From Chloroflexota bacterium (GTDB lineage: Bacteria > Chloroflexota > Anaerolineae > Fen-1058), in the NCBI GenBank assembly GCA_016219235.1, contig JACRBO010000244.1, forward strand, positions 1-5,149: a DNA stretch of 5,149 nucleotides, written 5' to 3'. The notes below the pieces were generated by a model. That model was not told where the DNA came from. It saw nothing but the letters and a program-made list of their open reading frames with translations, and did not search any database. The position numbers and the translations under genes were made by a program. Shown in pieces: positions 1-4,327 of this stretch; the stretch's first letter is position 1; each line of letters starts with the position of its first letter.

Positions 1-60
1 CGTCAACTGCACGTAGTCCAACGCGATGCGGCGCAAAGTGCGCCAGGTTAACTTCGGCAT
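1..60 (-). CDS. N-terminal 20 codons of an unidentified protein, cut by the window edge
   Basis: An ATG at 58-60 (minus strand) opens a frame that stays open to the left edge and reads MPKLTWRTLRRIALDYVQLT. It is preceded by a full GGAGGT Shine-Dalgarno sequence at 65-70 with a 4- to 5-base spacer, which is the main reason to accept so short a fragment as a gene start. The N-terminus is basic with a short amphipathic stretch, as seen in cytosolic or inner-membrane proteins whose first membrane segment comes later. Too little is visible to name a family. It lies downstream of the MBL hydrolase on the same strand, separated by a palindromic repeat, so co-transcription is possible but not shown. 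Confidence 0.6.
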   Translation of the reverse strand, partial: MPKLTWRTLRRIALDYVQLT

Positions 61-74
61 AGTGACCTCCATAC

Positions 75-167
75 AAAACGTAGGGGTAGGCCTCGCGCCT
101 GCCCGGTTTTGCGCCTGCCCGCGCAACAAGAAGGGCGAGTAGCTTTGCGAGACTCGCCCCTACAAAA
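75..167. repeat. Palindromic intergenic repeat with GTAGGGG/CCCCTAC ends
   Basis: The segment is bounded by GTAGGGG at 80-86 and its inverse CCCCTAC at 157-163, each flanked by A-rich sequence (ACAAAAC on the left, AAAAACGG on the right). Inside are a hairpin at 84-104 (GGGTAGGC / GCCTGCCC, loop CTCGC), an exact 11-base direct repeat GCGCCTGCCCG at 95-105 and 111-121, and a hairpin at 133-159 (GGGCGAGT / ACTCGCCC). The MBL hydrolase stop codon (160-162) falls inside the right arm. The layout resembles a dispersed, non-coding palindromic element rather than gene remnants. That it occurs elsewhere in the genome is inference. Confidence 0.5.
133..159 (-). terminator. Hairpin directly after the MBL hydrolase stop, possible weak terminator
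   Basis: An 8-bp perfect stem, GGGCGAGT at 133-140 with ACTCGCCC at 152-159, has an 11-base loop and begins 1 base beyond the TAG stop of the minus-strand hydrolase gene. On the minus strand it is followed by TTCTTGTTG, a poor T-tract, so termination may be partial. The same GGGCGAGT stem core recurs in the much better terminator at 4281-4310. Confidence 0.4.
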
Positions 168-780
168 ACGGATTCGTTTGTCGTTCCGCGCCGATGGTCG
201 TCGGCGGACCGTGACCCGCGGAACCTTTGAACTCGTCGGGCAGAGACAACAAATGATCGCGGATGCTGGCGATCAACGTATCGTAATCGCCGCCGGGCAG
301 ATCGGTGCGCCCGATCGATCCGGCGAACAGTACATCGCCCGCAAACACGGCCTGCTGCGCGTGCTCGACAAAGACCACGTGCCCGCGCGTGTGACCAGGC
401 GTGAAGCGCGTCTCGAATTTCAGCGCGCCAACTTCCATCATCTGACCATGCGCCAACGTCACATCGGGCGCGGCCACCGATCGGATCTTCAGGCCAAACA
501 AATCCGCGCCGCCATTGACGGCCAGCCAATCCTCTTCGAGCGGATGCAGCGCCACGGGCGCGCCGGTGGCCTCGCGCAAATCCGTCACCGCCCCGATGTG
601 ATCGAAGTGGCCGTGCGTGACCAGAATCGCCTTGATCGTCAGATCGAGCGATCGTGCTCTGGCGAGAATGGCCGCCGCATTCCAGCCCGGATCGATCACC
701 GCCGCGTCCATCGATCCATCGGCCGCGACGAGATAACAGTTGGTCTGGGCGGGGCCGCCCGTTACCGTGGCGACGATCAC
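160..780 (-). CDS. MBL-fold metallo-hydrolase, glyoxalase II-like
   Basis: This 206-residue protein is a complete single-domain metallo-beta-lactamase-fold hydrolase. The metal-binding motif T-H-G-H-F-D-H occupies residues 55-61 (His56, His58, Asp60, His61). The remaining ligands are visible as His130 in FTPGHTRGH, Asp149 in FAGDVLF and His190 in GHGPPTTIG. The N-terminus (GPAQTNCYLV then VIDPGW) and C-terminus (GAERQTNPFL) match the short, roughly 200-residue hydroxyacylglutathione hydrolase-like family. Such proteins are cytosolic and bind two metal ions. Members include thiolester hydrolases and persulfide dioxygenases, so the exact substrate is not decided here. The separate C-terminal helical domain of classical glyoxalase II is absent. 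The start is GTG at 778-780, overlapping the TGA of the upstream gene (GTGA), which implies translational coupling. Fold confidence is high and substrate confidence is low. Confidence 0.93.
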   Translation of the reverse strand: MIVATVTGGPAQTNCYLVAADGSMDAAVIDPGWNAAAILARARSLDLTIKAILVTHGHFDHIGAVTDLREATGAPVALHPLEEDWLAVNGGADLFGLKIRSVAAPDVTLAHGQMMEVGALKFETRFTPGHTRGHVVFVEHAQQAVFAGDVLFAGSIGRTDLPGGDYDTLIASIRDHLLSLPDEFKGSAGHGPPTTIGAERQTNPFL

Positions 781-1019
781 TTTTGATTCGTCCGCGGCGT
801 GCTGGTCTCTTTAGCCCACGCCTCGACCGTGCCCAGATCGACGTTCCAGGACGCGCACAGGTCTTTGAAGTTGGCATAGCGGGCGCGCACGTCGGTCCGA
901 TCGCGCAGATCATCCGGCTCGTCCTCCAGCATCAAGAATTCGGCAAAGCGCGTCAACTGCCGTAGCTGCGACGGACTCATCCGCTGCACAATACCCATCA
1001 GTTTGTCGGTGTCTTCCAT
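777..1019 (-). CDS. Small conserved-looking protein of unknown function, first gene of the MBL operon
   Basis: An 80-residue soluble, acidic, mostly helical protein. I do not recognise a named family. The segment MSPSQLRQLTRFAEFLMLED (residues 14-33) resembles the amphipathic helix found in several small bacterial helper or antitoxin-like proteins (of the sort seen in DUF2281), but this is only a resemblance. Residues 47-70 hold two aromatic-containing helices (RYANFKDLCASWNV, GTVEAWAK) and a lone Cys55, and the tail is polar. The start at ATG 1017-1019 is preferred over an in-frame start 16 codons upstream because a GAGG Shine-Dalgarno lies at 1027-1030 and the promoter -10 box (1039-1044) would fall inside the longer frame. 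Its stop overlaps the GTG start of the hydrolase by 4 bases, so the two are surely co-expressed. Confidence 0.75.
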   Translation of the reverse strand: MEDTDKLMGIVQRMSPSQLRQLTRFAEFLMLEDEPDDLRDRTDVRARYANFKDLCASWNVDLGTVEAWAKETSTPRTNQK

Positions 1020-1038
1020 GGTTTTGCCTCGTGCCGCG

Positions 1039-1067
1039 ATTATAGGGGGTGATTGGTAACTGGTCAA
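1039..1067 (-). promoter_or_regulatory. Sigma70-type promoter for the small protein-MBL operon
   Basis: On the minus strand TTGACC (1062-1067) and TATAAT (1039-1044) are separated by exactly 17 bases, matching the housekeeping consensus at 11 of 12 positions. The predicted transcription start near 1032 gives a leader of only about 13 nt, just enough for the GAGG at 1027-1030. The -35 hexamer lies inside the heptamer repeat array (unit boundary at 1064/1065), so the repeat supplies part of the promoter. Confidence 0.75.
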
Positions 1068-1124
1068 CTGGTAATCGGTCGATTAGTAAATTGGTGATCG
1101 GTAGATTGGTCAATTGGTCAATCA
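1051..1124. repeat. Degenerate heptamer array, GATTGGT/AATCGGT type
   Basis: About ten consecutive units of 7 or 8 bases ending in GGT or AGT can be read on the plus strand: GATTGGT, AACTGGT, CAACTGGT, AATCGGT, CGATTAGT, AAATTGGT, GATCGGT, AGATTGGT, CAATTGGT, then CAATCA. They follow the general pattern RAYNRGT with occasional one-base insertions. The array fills the space between the divergent promoters of the MBL operon and the L,D-transpeptidase, together with the reverse-oriented array that follows. Confidence 0.8.
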
Positions 1125-1130
1125 GCGCGT

Positions 1131-1207
1131 CACTCATCACTCATCACTCGTCATTTGTCACTCGTCATTTGTCATTTGCCATTTGTCATTGTTAATTGTA
1201 AATTGCT
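1131..1207. repeat. Heptamer array in inverted orientation, CACTCAT/CATTTGT type
   Basis: Eleven units in strict 7-base register: CACTCAT twice, CACTCGT, CATTTGT, CACTCGT, CATTTGT, CATTTGC, CATTTGT, CATTGTT, AATTGTA, AATTGCT. Read on the minus strand and rotated by one base these are GATGAGT, GACGAGT and GACAAAT, i.e. the same RAYNRGT family as the neighbouring array but in opposite orientation. The last units supply the -35 element of the transpeptidase promoter. The array also translates openly into the upstream extension of the transpeptidase frame, which should not be annotated as protein. Confidence 0.85.
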
Positions 1208-1217
1208 TAGGTATAAT
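1189..1217 (+). promoter_or_regulatory. Promoter of the L,D-transpeptidase, predicted leaderless
   Basis: A perfect TATAAT at 1212-1217 is preceded by TTGTTA at 1189-1194 with a 17-base spacer. Only six bases (CAAAAC) separate the -10 box from the ATG at 1224, so transcription should begin at or within a base or two of the start codon and leave no room for a Shine-Dalgarno sequence. Confidence 0.7.
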
Positions 1218-1223
1218 CAAAAC

Positions 1224-2327
1224 ATGTCATCACTGAACCGCCGCAACTTCATCAAATTAGCCGGCGCGGCCGCCGGCAGTGCCTTGTTATCACCCGCGTT
1301 GGACGCGCTGGCGAAGCCTTACGTACCGCCCGAGGAAGTGCCGCCCAGGCCACCCGTCATCGACTACAAACCGGCGCGGGTGCTCACGTCCGCCGTCACC
1401 GTGTACGACAGTCTCGATCCCAAAACGCGCAAAGCCGTGCAGACCGTGCGCCGCGATCACACGATCGATGTGGCAGGCGAGTTCATCGGGCCGGGGCCGG
1501 AACGCAATCAGACGTGGTATGGCACGCGCAAAGGCTACGTGTACTCGGCGTGGATGCAGCGTATGGAGCGCTATCGTACGCCGAAGATTTACACCGATGT
1601 GGGCGAGTGGGGCATCTGGATCGAAACGATCGTCGCATCCGCGCCCGCCTATGCCGAACCTAGCGAACGTTCGGGGCTGCGCTACAGGTACAACTACGGC
1701 ACGATCTTCCACGTGACCGAAGCCGTGACCGATGCCAACGGGCGCGTGTGGTACAACACCTTTGACGAGTACGCCAGCAAGGACGACAACATCGCGCCGA
1801 CCAATCACTGGACGCCCGCCATCTTCTTCCGGCCGTTTGAGCGCGACGAATTCAAGGCGATCAATCCGCGCGGGCGTGACAAGCGCATCGTCGTCGATCT
1901 GGCCGCGCAGGCGCTGACGTGTTACGAAGGGGATAAAGCGGTATTAACCAGCCGGGTTGCGACGGGCGCGGCGTTCAAAGTGGGCGAAGAAACCATCGAT
2001 TACAGCACACCGCGCGGCGACTTCAGCGCCATCTTGAAGATGCCCACCCGTCACATGCGCGCCCCGGAAAACGAGCGCGACACCGACGCCTGGTTCGATC
2101 TGCCCGGCGTGCCGTGGAGTACCTTCTTCACTTACGAGGGTATCGCCATTCATGGCACATACTGGCACAACGACTACGGCCTGCCGCGCAGTCACGGCTG
2201 CGTTAATGTGCCAATCGAAGTGGCGAAGTACATCTACTTCTGGACCGAACCCGAAACGCCCTATGAGGATGATTTTGTGCAGGGCGATGTGAAGGATGTG
2301 GTGGCGACGCAGATTGTGGTGGTTTAG
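1224..2327 (+). CDS. Exported L,D-transpeptidase (YkuD domain) with SH3-like N-terminal segment
   Basis: A 367-residue exported enzyme expected to form 3-3 cross-links in peptidoglycan or to anchor proteins to it. Residues 1-30 form a signal with a twin-arginine motif (NRRNFIKL, Arg6-Arg7), a hydrophobic AGAAAGSALL stretch and a likely cleavage site after ALA (residue 30), suggesting Tat export. Residues about 58-115 resemble a bacterial SH3 fold (VTVYDS to GYVYSAWMQ), commonly used for wall binding. The YkuD catalytic domain spans about 220-345: it starts at RIVVDLAAQALTCYEG, carries the upstream histidine in IAIHGTYWHN (His310), and has the catalytic S-H-G-C-V-N motif at 323-328 with nucleophile Cys326. 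All key residues are intact. The ATG at 1224 is chosen because the longer frame from a TTG at 1155 translates only repeat and promoter DNA. The neighbouring genes are divergent (MBL operon) and convergent (discoidin protein), so it is monocistronic. Confidence 0.93.
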   Translation: MSSLNRRNFIKLAGAAAGSALLSPALDALAKPYVPPEEVPPRPPVIDYKPARVLTSAVTVYDSLDPKTRKAVQTVRRDHTIDVAGEFIGPGPERNQTWYGTRKGYVYSAWMQRMERYRTPKIYTDVGEWGIWIETIVASAPAYAEPSERSGLRYRYNYGTIFHVTEAVTDANGRVWYNTFDEYASKDDNIAPTNHWTPAIFFRPFERDEFKAINPRGRDKRIVVDLAAQALTCYEGDKAVLTSRVATGAAFKVGEETIDYSTPRGDFSAILKMPTRHMRAPENERDTDAWFDLPGVPWSTFFTYEGIAIHGTYWHNDYGLPRSHGCVNVPIEVAKYIYFWTEPETPYEDDFVQGDVKDVVATQIVVV

Positions 2328-2328
2328 T

Positions 2329-2371
2329 AATCGGTGATTGGTTGATCGGTGATCGGTAATCGGTAATCGGT
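2329..2371. repeat. Heptamer array directly after the L,D-transpeptidase stop
   Basis: Six consecutive units, AATCGGT, GATTGGT, TGATCGGT, GATCGGT, AATCGGT, AATCGGT, begin one base after the TAG stop codon. They belong to the same RAYNRGT family as the array at 1051-1124 and lie in the same orientation, so the transpeptidase gene is bracketed by related arrays. Confidence 0.8.
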
Positions 2372-2377
2372 CGAATA

Positions 2378-2508
2378 TATACTGCGCGCGGGCACCTTTT
2401 GCGCTTTTGATTGCTCGTGGCGGATGGTCACATCCGCCATTAGGGCCGCTGGATGTGACCATCCAGCGGGAGCGCGTAAAACCGCAATTTGTTCCCGTGC
2501 GCAGTATA
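2378..2508. repeat. 131-bp compound palindrome in the convergent gap
   Basis: The ends are inverted copies of each other: TATACTGCGC, a mismatch, then CGGG from 2378, against the inverse from 2508 (CCCG, mismatch, GCGCAGTATA). Similarity continues inward through TTGCG and TTTT blocks to a 14-base core GGATGGTCACATCC (2422-2435), whose exact reverse complement is at 2451-2464. Each core is also a hairpin: GGCGGATG-GTCA-CATCCGCC (2419-2438) and CCGCTGGATG-TGAC-CATCCAGCGG (2446-2469). There is no coding capacity. It lies between two convergent genes and could act as a two-way transcription barrier or be a small non-autonomous palindromic element (REP/MITE-like); the sequence alone does not decide. 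Confidence 0.8.
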
Positions 2509-2539
2509 GCGGCGCAGACTCAGGTCACAGGAAGATGGA

Positions 2540-3130
2540 TCACTCATCGGCAGCGGCATAGGCGCGAAGTTGGAAGAAATTGCCCCACCCGTTCCACGCC
2601 CCATCGGGCGGCAGCGAAAACCTAATATAGCGCGCAGGACCAGAGTCGATTGCCAGATTGACATCGATGTGATTAGACACATGGGGAGTCGAGTAGGGGT
2701 GAACGACTCGTGAAACCGTCGCCCAGATCTCATTATCGGTCGAAACTTCAACCTGGACGGTTAGCGGATTTTGAAAGGCTCCGTCCCAATCGAGGCGATA
2801 ACCGACACCCATCAATTGGCGTATCGCTCCGAGATCAACCACCTCGTATGTGCCATCGCCCTCGTTTGTGCTATTGGCCCAACGGCCGCCGTTCGGCCGA
2901 TCGGTCGGCGTGCCATAATCGACGGCGTCGTTTGCGTTGCCCCAGGCCCCATGTGTAATGCCGCCCCGCCGGGCAATGATGGGTTTCCCGGCGGCTACGT
3001 CTTCACCCCAGCCGGCGGGCAACACGACCGGTACCTCGGTCGAGGCGGGCGCCAGCCCAGTAAACAGCCACCAACCCGCGCTCAAGATTAACAACAGTCC
3101 CGCGAGCGACATTGAAGTGCTGCGCCTCAT
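2540..3130 (-). CDS. Membrane-anchored or secreted F5/8 type C (discoidin-like) domain protein
   Basis: A 196-residue protein with one hydrophobic N-terminal segment (about residues 8-28, SLAGLLLILSAGWWLFTGLA) after a basic MRRSTS start, then a short linker and a single beta-sandwich domain from about 41 to 193. The domain has features of the galactose-binding-like/F5/8 type C fold: GRWANS followed by YEVVDLGAIRQLMGVGYRLDWD, a VQVEVSTDNEIW strand, and the closing ARYIRFSL ... WGNFFQLRAYA. Such domains bind glycans or other surface ligands and have no catalytic role by themselves, so the ligand is unknown. There is no typical cleavage site, which favours a membrane anchor, and no lipobox cysteine. 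The ATG at 3128-3130 is supported by AAGGA at 3137-3141 with a 6-base spacer. It is convergent with the transpeptidase and separated from the gene upstream on the same strand by a terminator. Confidence 0.85.
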   Translation of the reverse strand: MRRSTSMSLAGLLLILSAGWWLFTGLAPASTEVPVVLPAGWGEDVAAGKPIIARRGGITHGAWGNANDAVDYGTPTDRPNGGRWANSTNEGDGTYEVVDLGAIRQLMGVGYRLDWDGAFQNPLTVQVEVSTDNEIWATVSRVVHPYSTPHVSNHIDVNLAIDSGPARYIRFSLPPDGAWNGWGNFFQLRAYAAADE

Positions 3131-3186
3131 AGTCGATCCTTCGCGCGCCGATCCAACTTGCGATCAATCGGTCGCGTCACTGATAG

Positions 3187-3211
3187 GACGCTGCGCGAAT
3201 CGAAAGGTTCC
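3187..3211 (-). promoter_or_regulatory. Candidate ECF-sigma promoter for the discoidin-domain gene
   Basis: Read on the minus strand, GGAAC (3207-3211) and CGTC (3187-3190) are separated by 16 bases. This is the general pattern recognised by many extracytoplasmic-function sigma factors. The predicted start near 3180 gives a leader of about 50 nt. No convincing housekeeping -35/-10 pair was seen in the same gap. The motif is short, so chance occurrence cannot be excluded. Confidence 0.4.
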
Positions 3212-3265
3212 CGGCCAACGACAGCATCGCTTAAGCCTTGTGATGAACTGAATCAGGTACAAATA

Positions 3266-3303
3266 AAGAGCGTGTCCGGCTGGGCTAGCCCGGACACGCT
3301 CTT
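3266..3303 (-). terminator. Rho-independent terminator of the Gly-rich secreted protein gene
   Basis: A perfect 14-bp stem, AAGAGCGTGTCCGG (3266-3279) with its inverse (3290-3303), and a 10-base loop are followed on the minus strand by TATTTGT after the terminal TT of the stem. It lies 23 bases past the TAA stop of the minus-strand gene and isolates it from the discoidin gene. The plus-strand side lacks a T-tract. Confidence 0.85.
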
Positions 3304-3325
3304 CGTGGGTGCTACGTGATTGAAG

Positions 3326-3910
3326 TTAGAACGCCGCGCCGCTGGGAGCGGTAGTGCCGGGCGTGGTGCTGTTACTGTCCGGCGCGACGCTGTTCGATCC
3401 GCCGAAGCCGCCGCGCCCGCCATGGCCGCCACGCCCCATGCCGCCATCCAGCCCGAGGCCGAGGCCTTTGCCACCGTCAACGCCCGGCCCCCAGTAACCC
3501 GCGTCCAGCCCGTCGATCAGCCAGTCGGCTTTGGCCTGGGTGATGGTGCCCGCCGTCACTGCGGCTTCAATCGAGGTCTTCGCTTCGGCCTTCTCGGCCG
3601 CTTGAACCGCCGCCTGCACATCCGCGATGTCGACGCCCTGCTCGGTAGCGAGATCCGACAACGTCTTGCCGCCCCACAGTTCCGCCTGCAGATCATCGGC
3701 CGTCATGCCCAGCGCTTTCGCGGCCGCGTCCAGCGCCGCCTGGCTGCGTAAGCCGAACCCGCCGCGATGCCCCAACGGGGCCGCCTGCGTCGTCGGGGCC
3801 GTAGGCGTCGGCGTGGTGGTGGTCTGCGCCATCGCCGCTGAACTGATCCCCAACGCCGCCACAATCGCTGCCAGAGTTGCTAATCCCATAACCTTCTTGA
3901 ACTTGAACAT
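3326..3910 (-). CDS. Secreted protein with helical repeat-like region and glycine-rich C-terminal part, function unknown
   Basis: A 194-residue exported protein. Residues 1-28 are a classical Sec signal (MFKFKK, hydrophobic core, cleavage after SAAMA). A Thr/Pro-rich linker (29-45) leads to an Ala-rich helical region (57-137) with two helix-turn units: ALGMTADDLQAELWGGKTLSDLATEQGVD, and a later AAVTAGTITQAKADWLIDGL. This pattern of LGMT..ELQ..L..GKTL..LA...GVD followed by GxITQxxAD is known from many secreted proteins of Actinobacteria, Firmicutes and Chloroflexota with no assigned activity. Residues 138-171 are rich in glycine (GLGLGLDGGMGRGGHGGRGG) and include a His, and the tail is Ser/Thr/Pro. 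There are no catalytic motifs. It is likely an extracellular or wall-associated structural or metal-binding protein (inference). ATG 3908-3910 has GGAGG at 3917-3921 with a 6-base spacer. The gene is monocistronic. Confidence 0.85.
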   Translation of the reverse strand: MFKFKKVMGLATLAAIVAALGISSAAMAQTTTTPTPTAPTTQAAPLGHRGGFGLRSQAALDAAAKALGMTADDLQAELWGGKTLSDLATEQGVDIADVQAAVQAAEKAEAKTSIEAAVTAGTITQAKADWLIDGLDAGYWGPGVDGGKGLGLGLDGGMGRGGHGGRGGFGGSNSVAPDSNSTTPGTTAPSGAAF

Positions 3911-3929
3911 TGTAAGCCTCCATCTGTGT

Positions 3930-3958
3930 AGTATAGCCTGTTCGACTATCTGGTTACA
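3930..3958 (-). promoter_or_regulatory. Possible promoter of the Gly-rich secreted protein gene
   Basis: A good -10 hexamer TATACT (3930-3935, minus strand) sits about 20 bases before the start codon. The best-placed -35 candidate at 17-base spacing is TGTAAC (3953-3958), which matches the consensus poorly. The leader would be about 13 nt and begin right at the GGAGG, like the short leader of the MBL operon. An activator or an alternative sigma factor may be needed. Confidence 0.35.
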
Positions 3959-3998
3959 GGATAACTTTTTCGTGTGCAGGTTCTATCGAGAGGAGATA

Positions 3999-4103
3999 AA
4001 TGAGTGATGAGTGACGAGTGATGAGTGATGAGTGATGAGTAACGAGTGACGAGTAACGAGTGACGAGTCCCACTGGGATGCTGCGCGATGACGAGTAACG
4101 AGT
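3999..4103. repeat. 105-bp heptamer array, GATGAGT/GACGAGT/AACGAGT type, with a 21-bp insertion
   Basis: Ten units in exact 7-base register (AATGAGT, then GATGAGT, GACGAGT and AACGAGT variants) run from 3999 to 4068. A 21-base stretch (4069-4089, containing TCCCA-C-TGGGA across its left edge) then interrupts, after which two more units (GACGAGT, AACGAGT) continue to 4103. The interruption is exactly three heptamers long, so register is kept over all 105 bases. The units are the same family as the inverted array at 1131-1207. There is no gene here: short open frames across it are translations of the repeat. Confidence 0.85.
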
Positions 4104-4255
4104 GAAAACCAAAACCGCCGGGGCAATGTGCGCTCACTGCTCAAAGCGCCGTCCCCGGCGCGAATCCGAACGGCGCAACGTCGCCAGCACCAGGCGGGCC
4201 ACCCACTCGCCAATAGCGAATGGGACATGGCCAGACGGCGGCCGGGGCTTTTTTT
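4104..4255. other. GC-rich foldable non-coding segment ending in T7
   Basis: This stretch between two minus-strand genes has no credible gene. It is rich in short complementary blocks: CGCCGGGG (4116-4123) with CCCCGGCG (4153-4160), GCGCC (4146-4150) with GGCGC (4157-4161), GGCG (4172-4175) with CGCC (4182-4185), and GGCGGG (4193-4198) with CTCGCC (4206-4211). A second GCCGGGG at 4241-4247 can also pair with 4153-4159 and is directly followed by C and seven T. A plus-strand structured RNA with a terminator, or simply a GC-rich spacer, are both possible. I could not match it to tRNA, SRP RNA, tmRNA or a known riboswitch. No clear promoter was seen. Confidence 0.35.
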
Positions 4256-4280
4256 CAAGGGAGTCGAGTTATACAATAAA

Positions 4281-4310
4281 AACGGGCGAGTCAAAAATGA
4301 CTCGCCCGTT
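4281..4310 (-). terminator. Strong intrinsic terminator of the small RKSERKKP-tailed protein gene
   Basis: A perfect 13-bp stem, AACGGGCGAGTCA (4281-4293) with its inverse (4298-4310), and a 4-base loop are followed on the minus strand by TTTATTGTAT, which extends a run of T from the stem end. It starts 18 bases beyond the gene's stop codon. The plus-strand side (ATCTTATTTG) is a weaker T-rich tail, so some bidirectional action is possible. Confidence 0.9.
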
Positions 4311-4327
4311 ATCTTATTTGCTTCGAT

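Noticed and set aside
109..786. Plus-strand 225-codon open frame opposite the MBL hydrolase
   Set aside because: It is the antisense shadow of a gene with complete metal-binding motifs, and the product is Arg-rich with no recognisable domain.
3991..4014. AGGAG followed by ATG at 4000 and four codons (MSDE) at the start of the heptamer array
   Set aside because: The peptide is only the translation of the repeat up to its first in-frame TGA. A leader peptide would need a downstream plus-strand gene, and there is none.
4104..4255. Possible tRNA, T-box or SRP RNA in the GC-rich foldable segment
   Set aside because: GCGAATCCG and the inverse strand's GGGTGGCCCGC superficially resemble T-arm and T-box motifs, but the required T-loop, acceptor stem, GGTGGNACCGCG and GGAAG/AGCA elements are not present.
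3983..4294. Minus-strand frame with HSLLVTRHSS-like repeats
   Set aside because: It is a translation of the heptamer array, a frequent annotation artefact, with no ribosome binding site.
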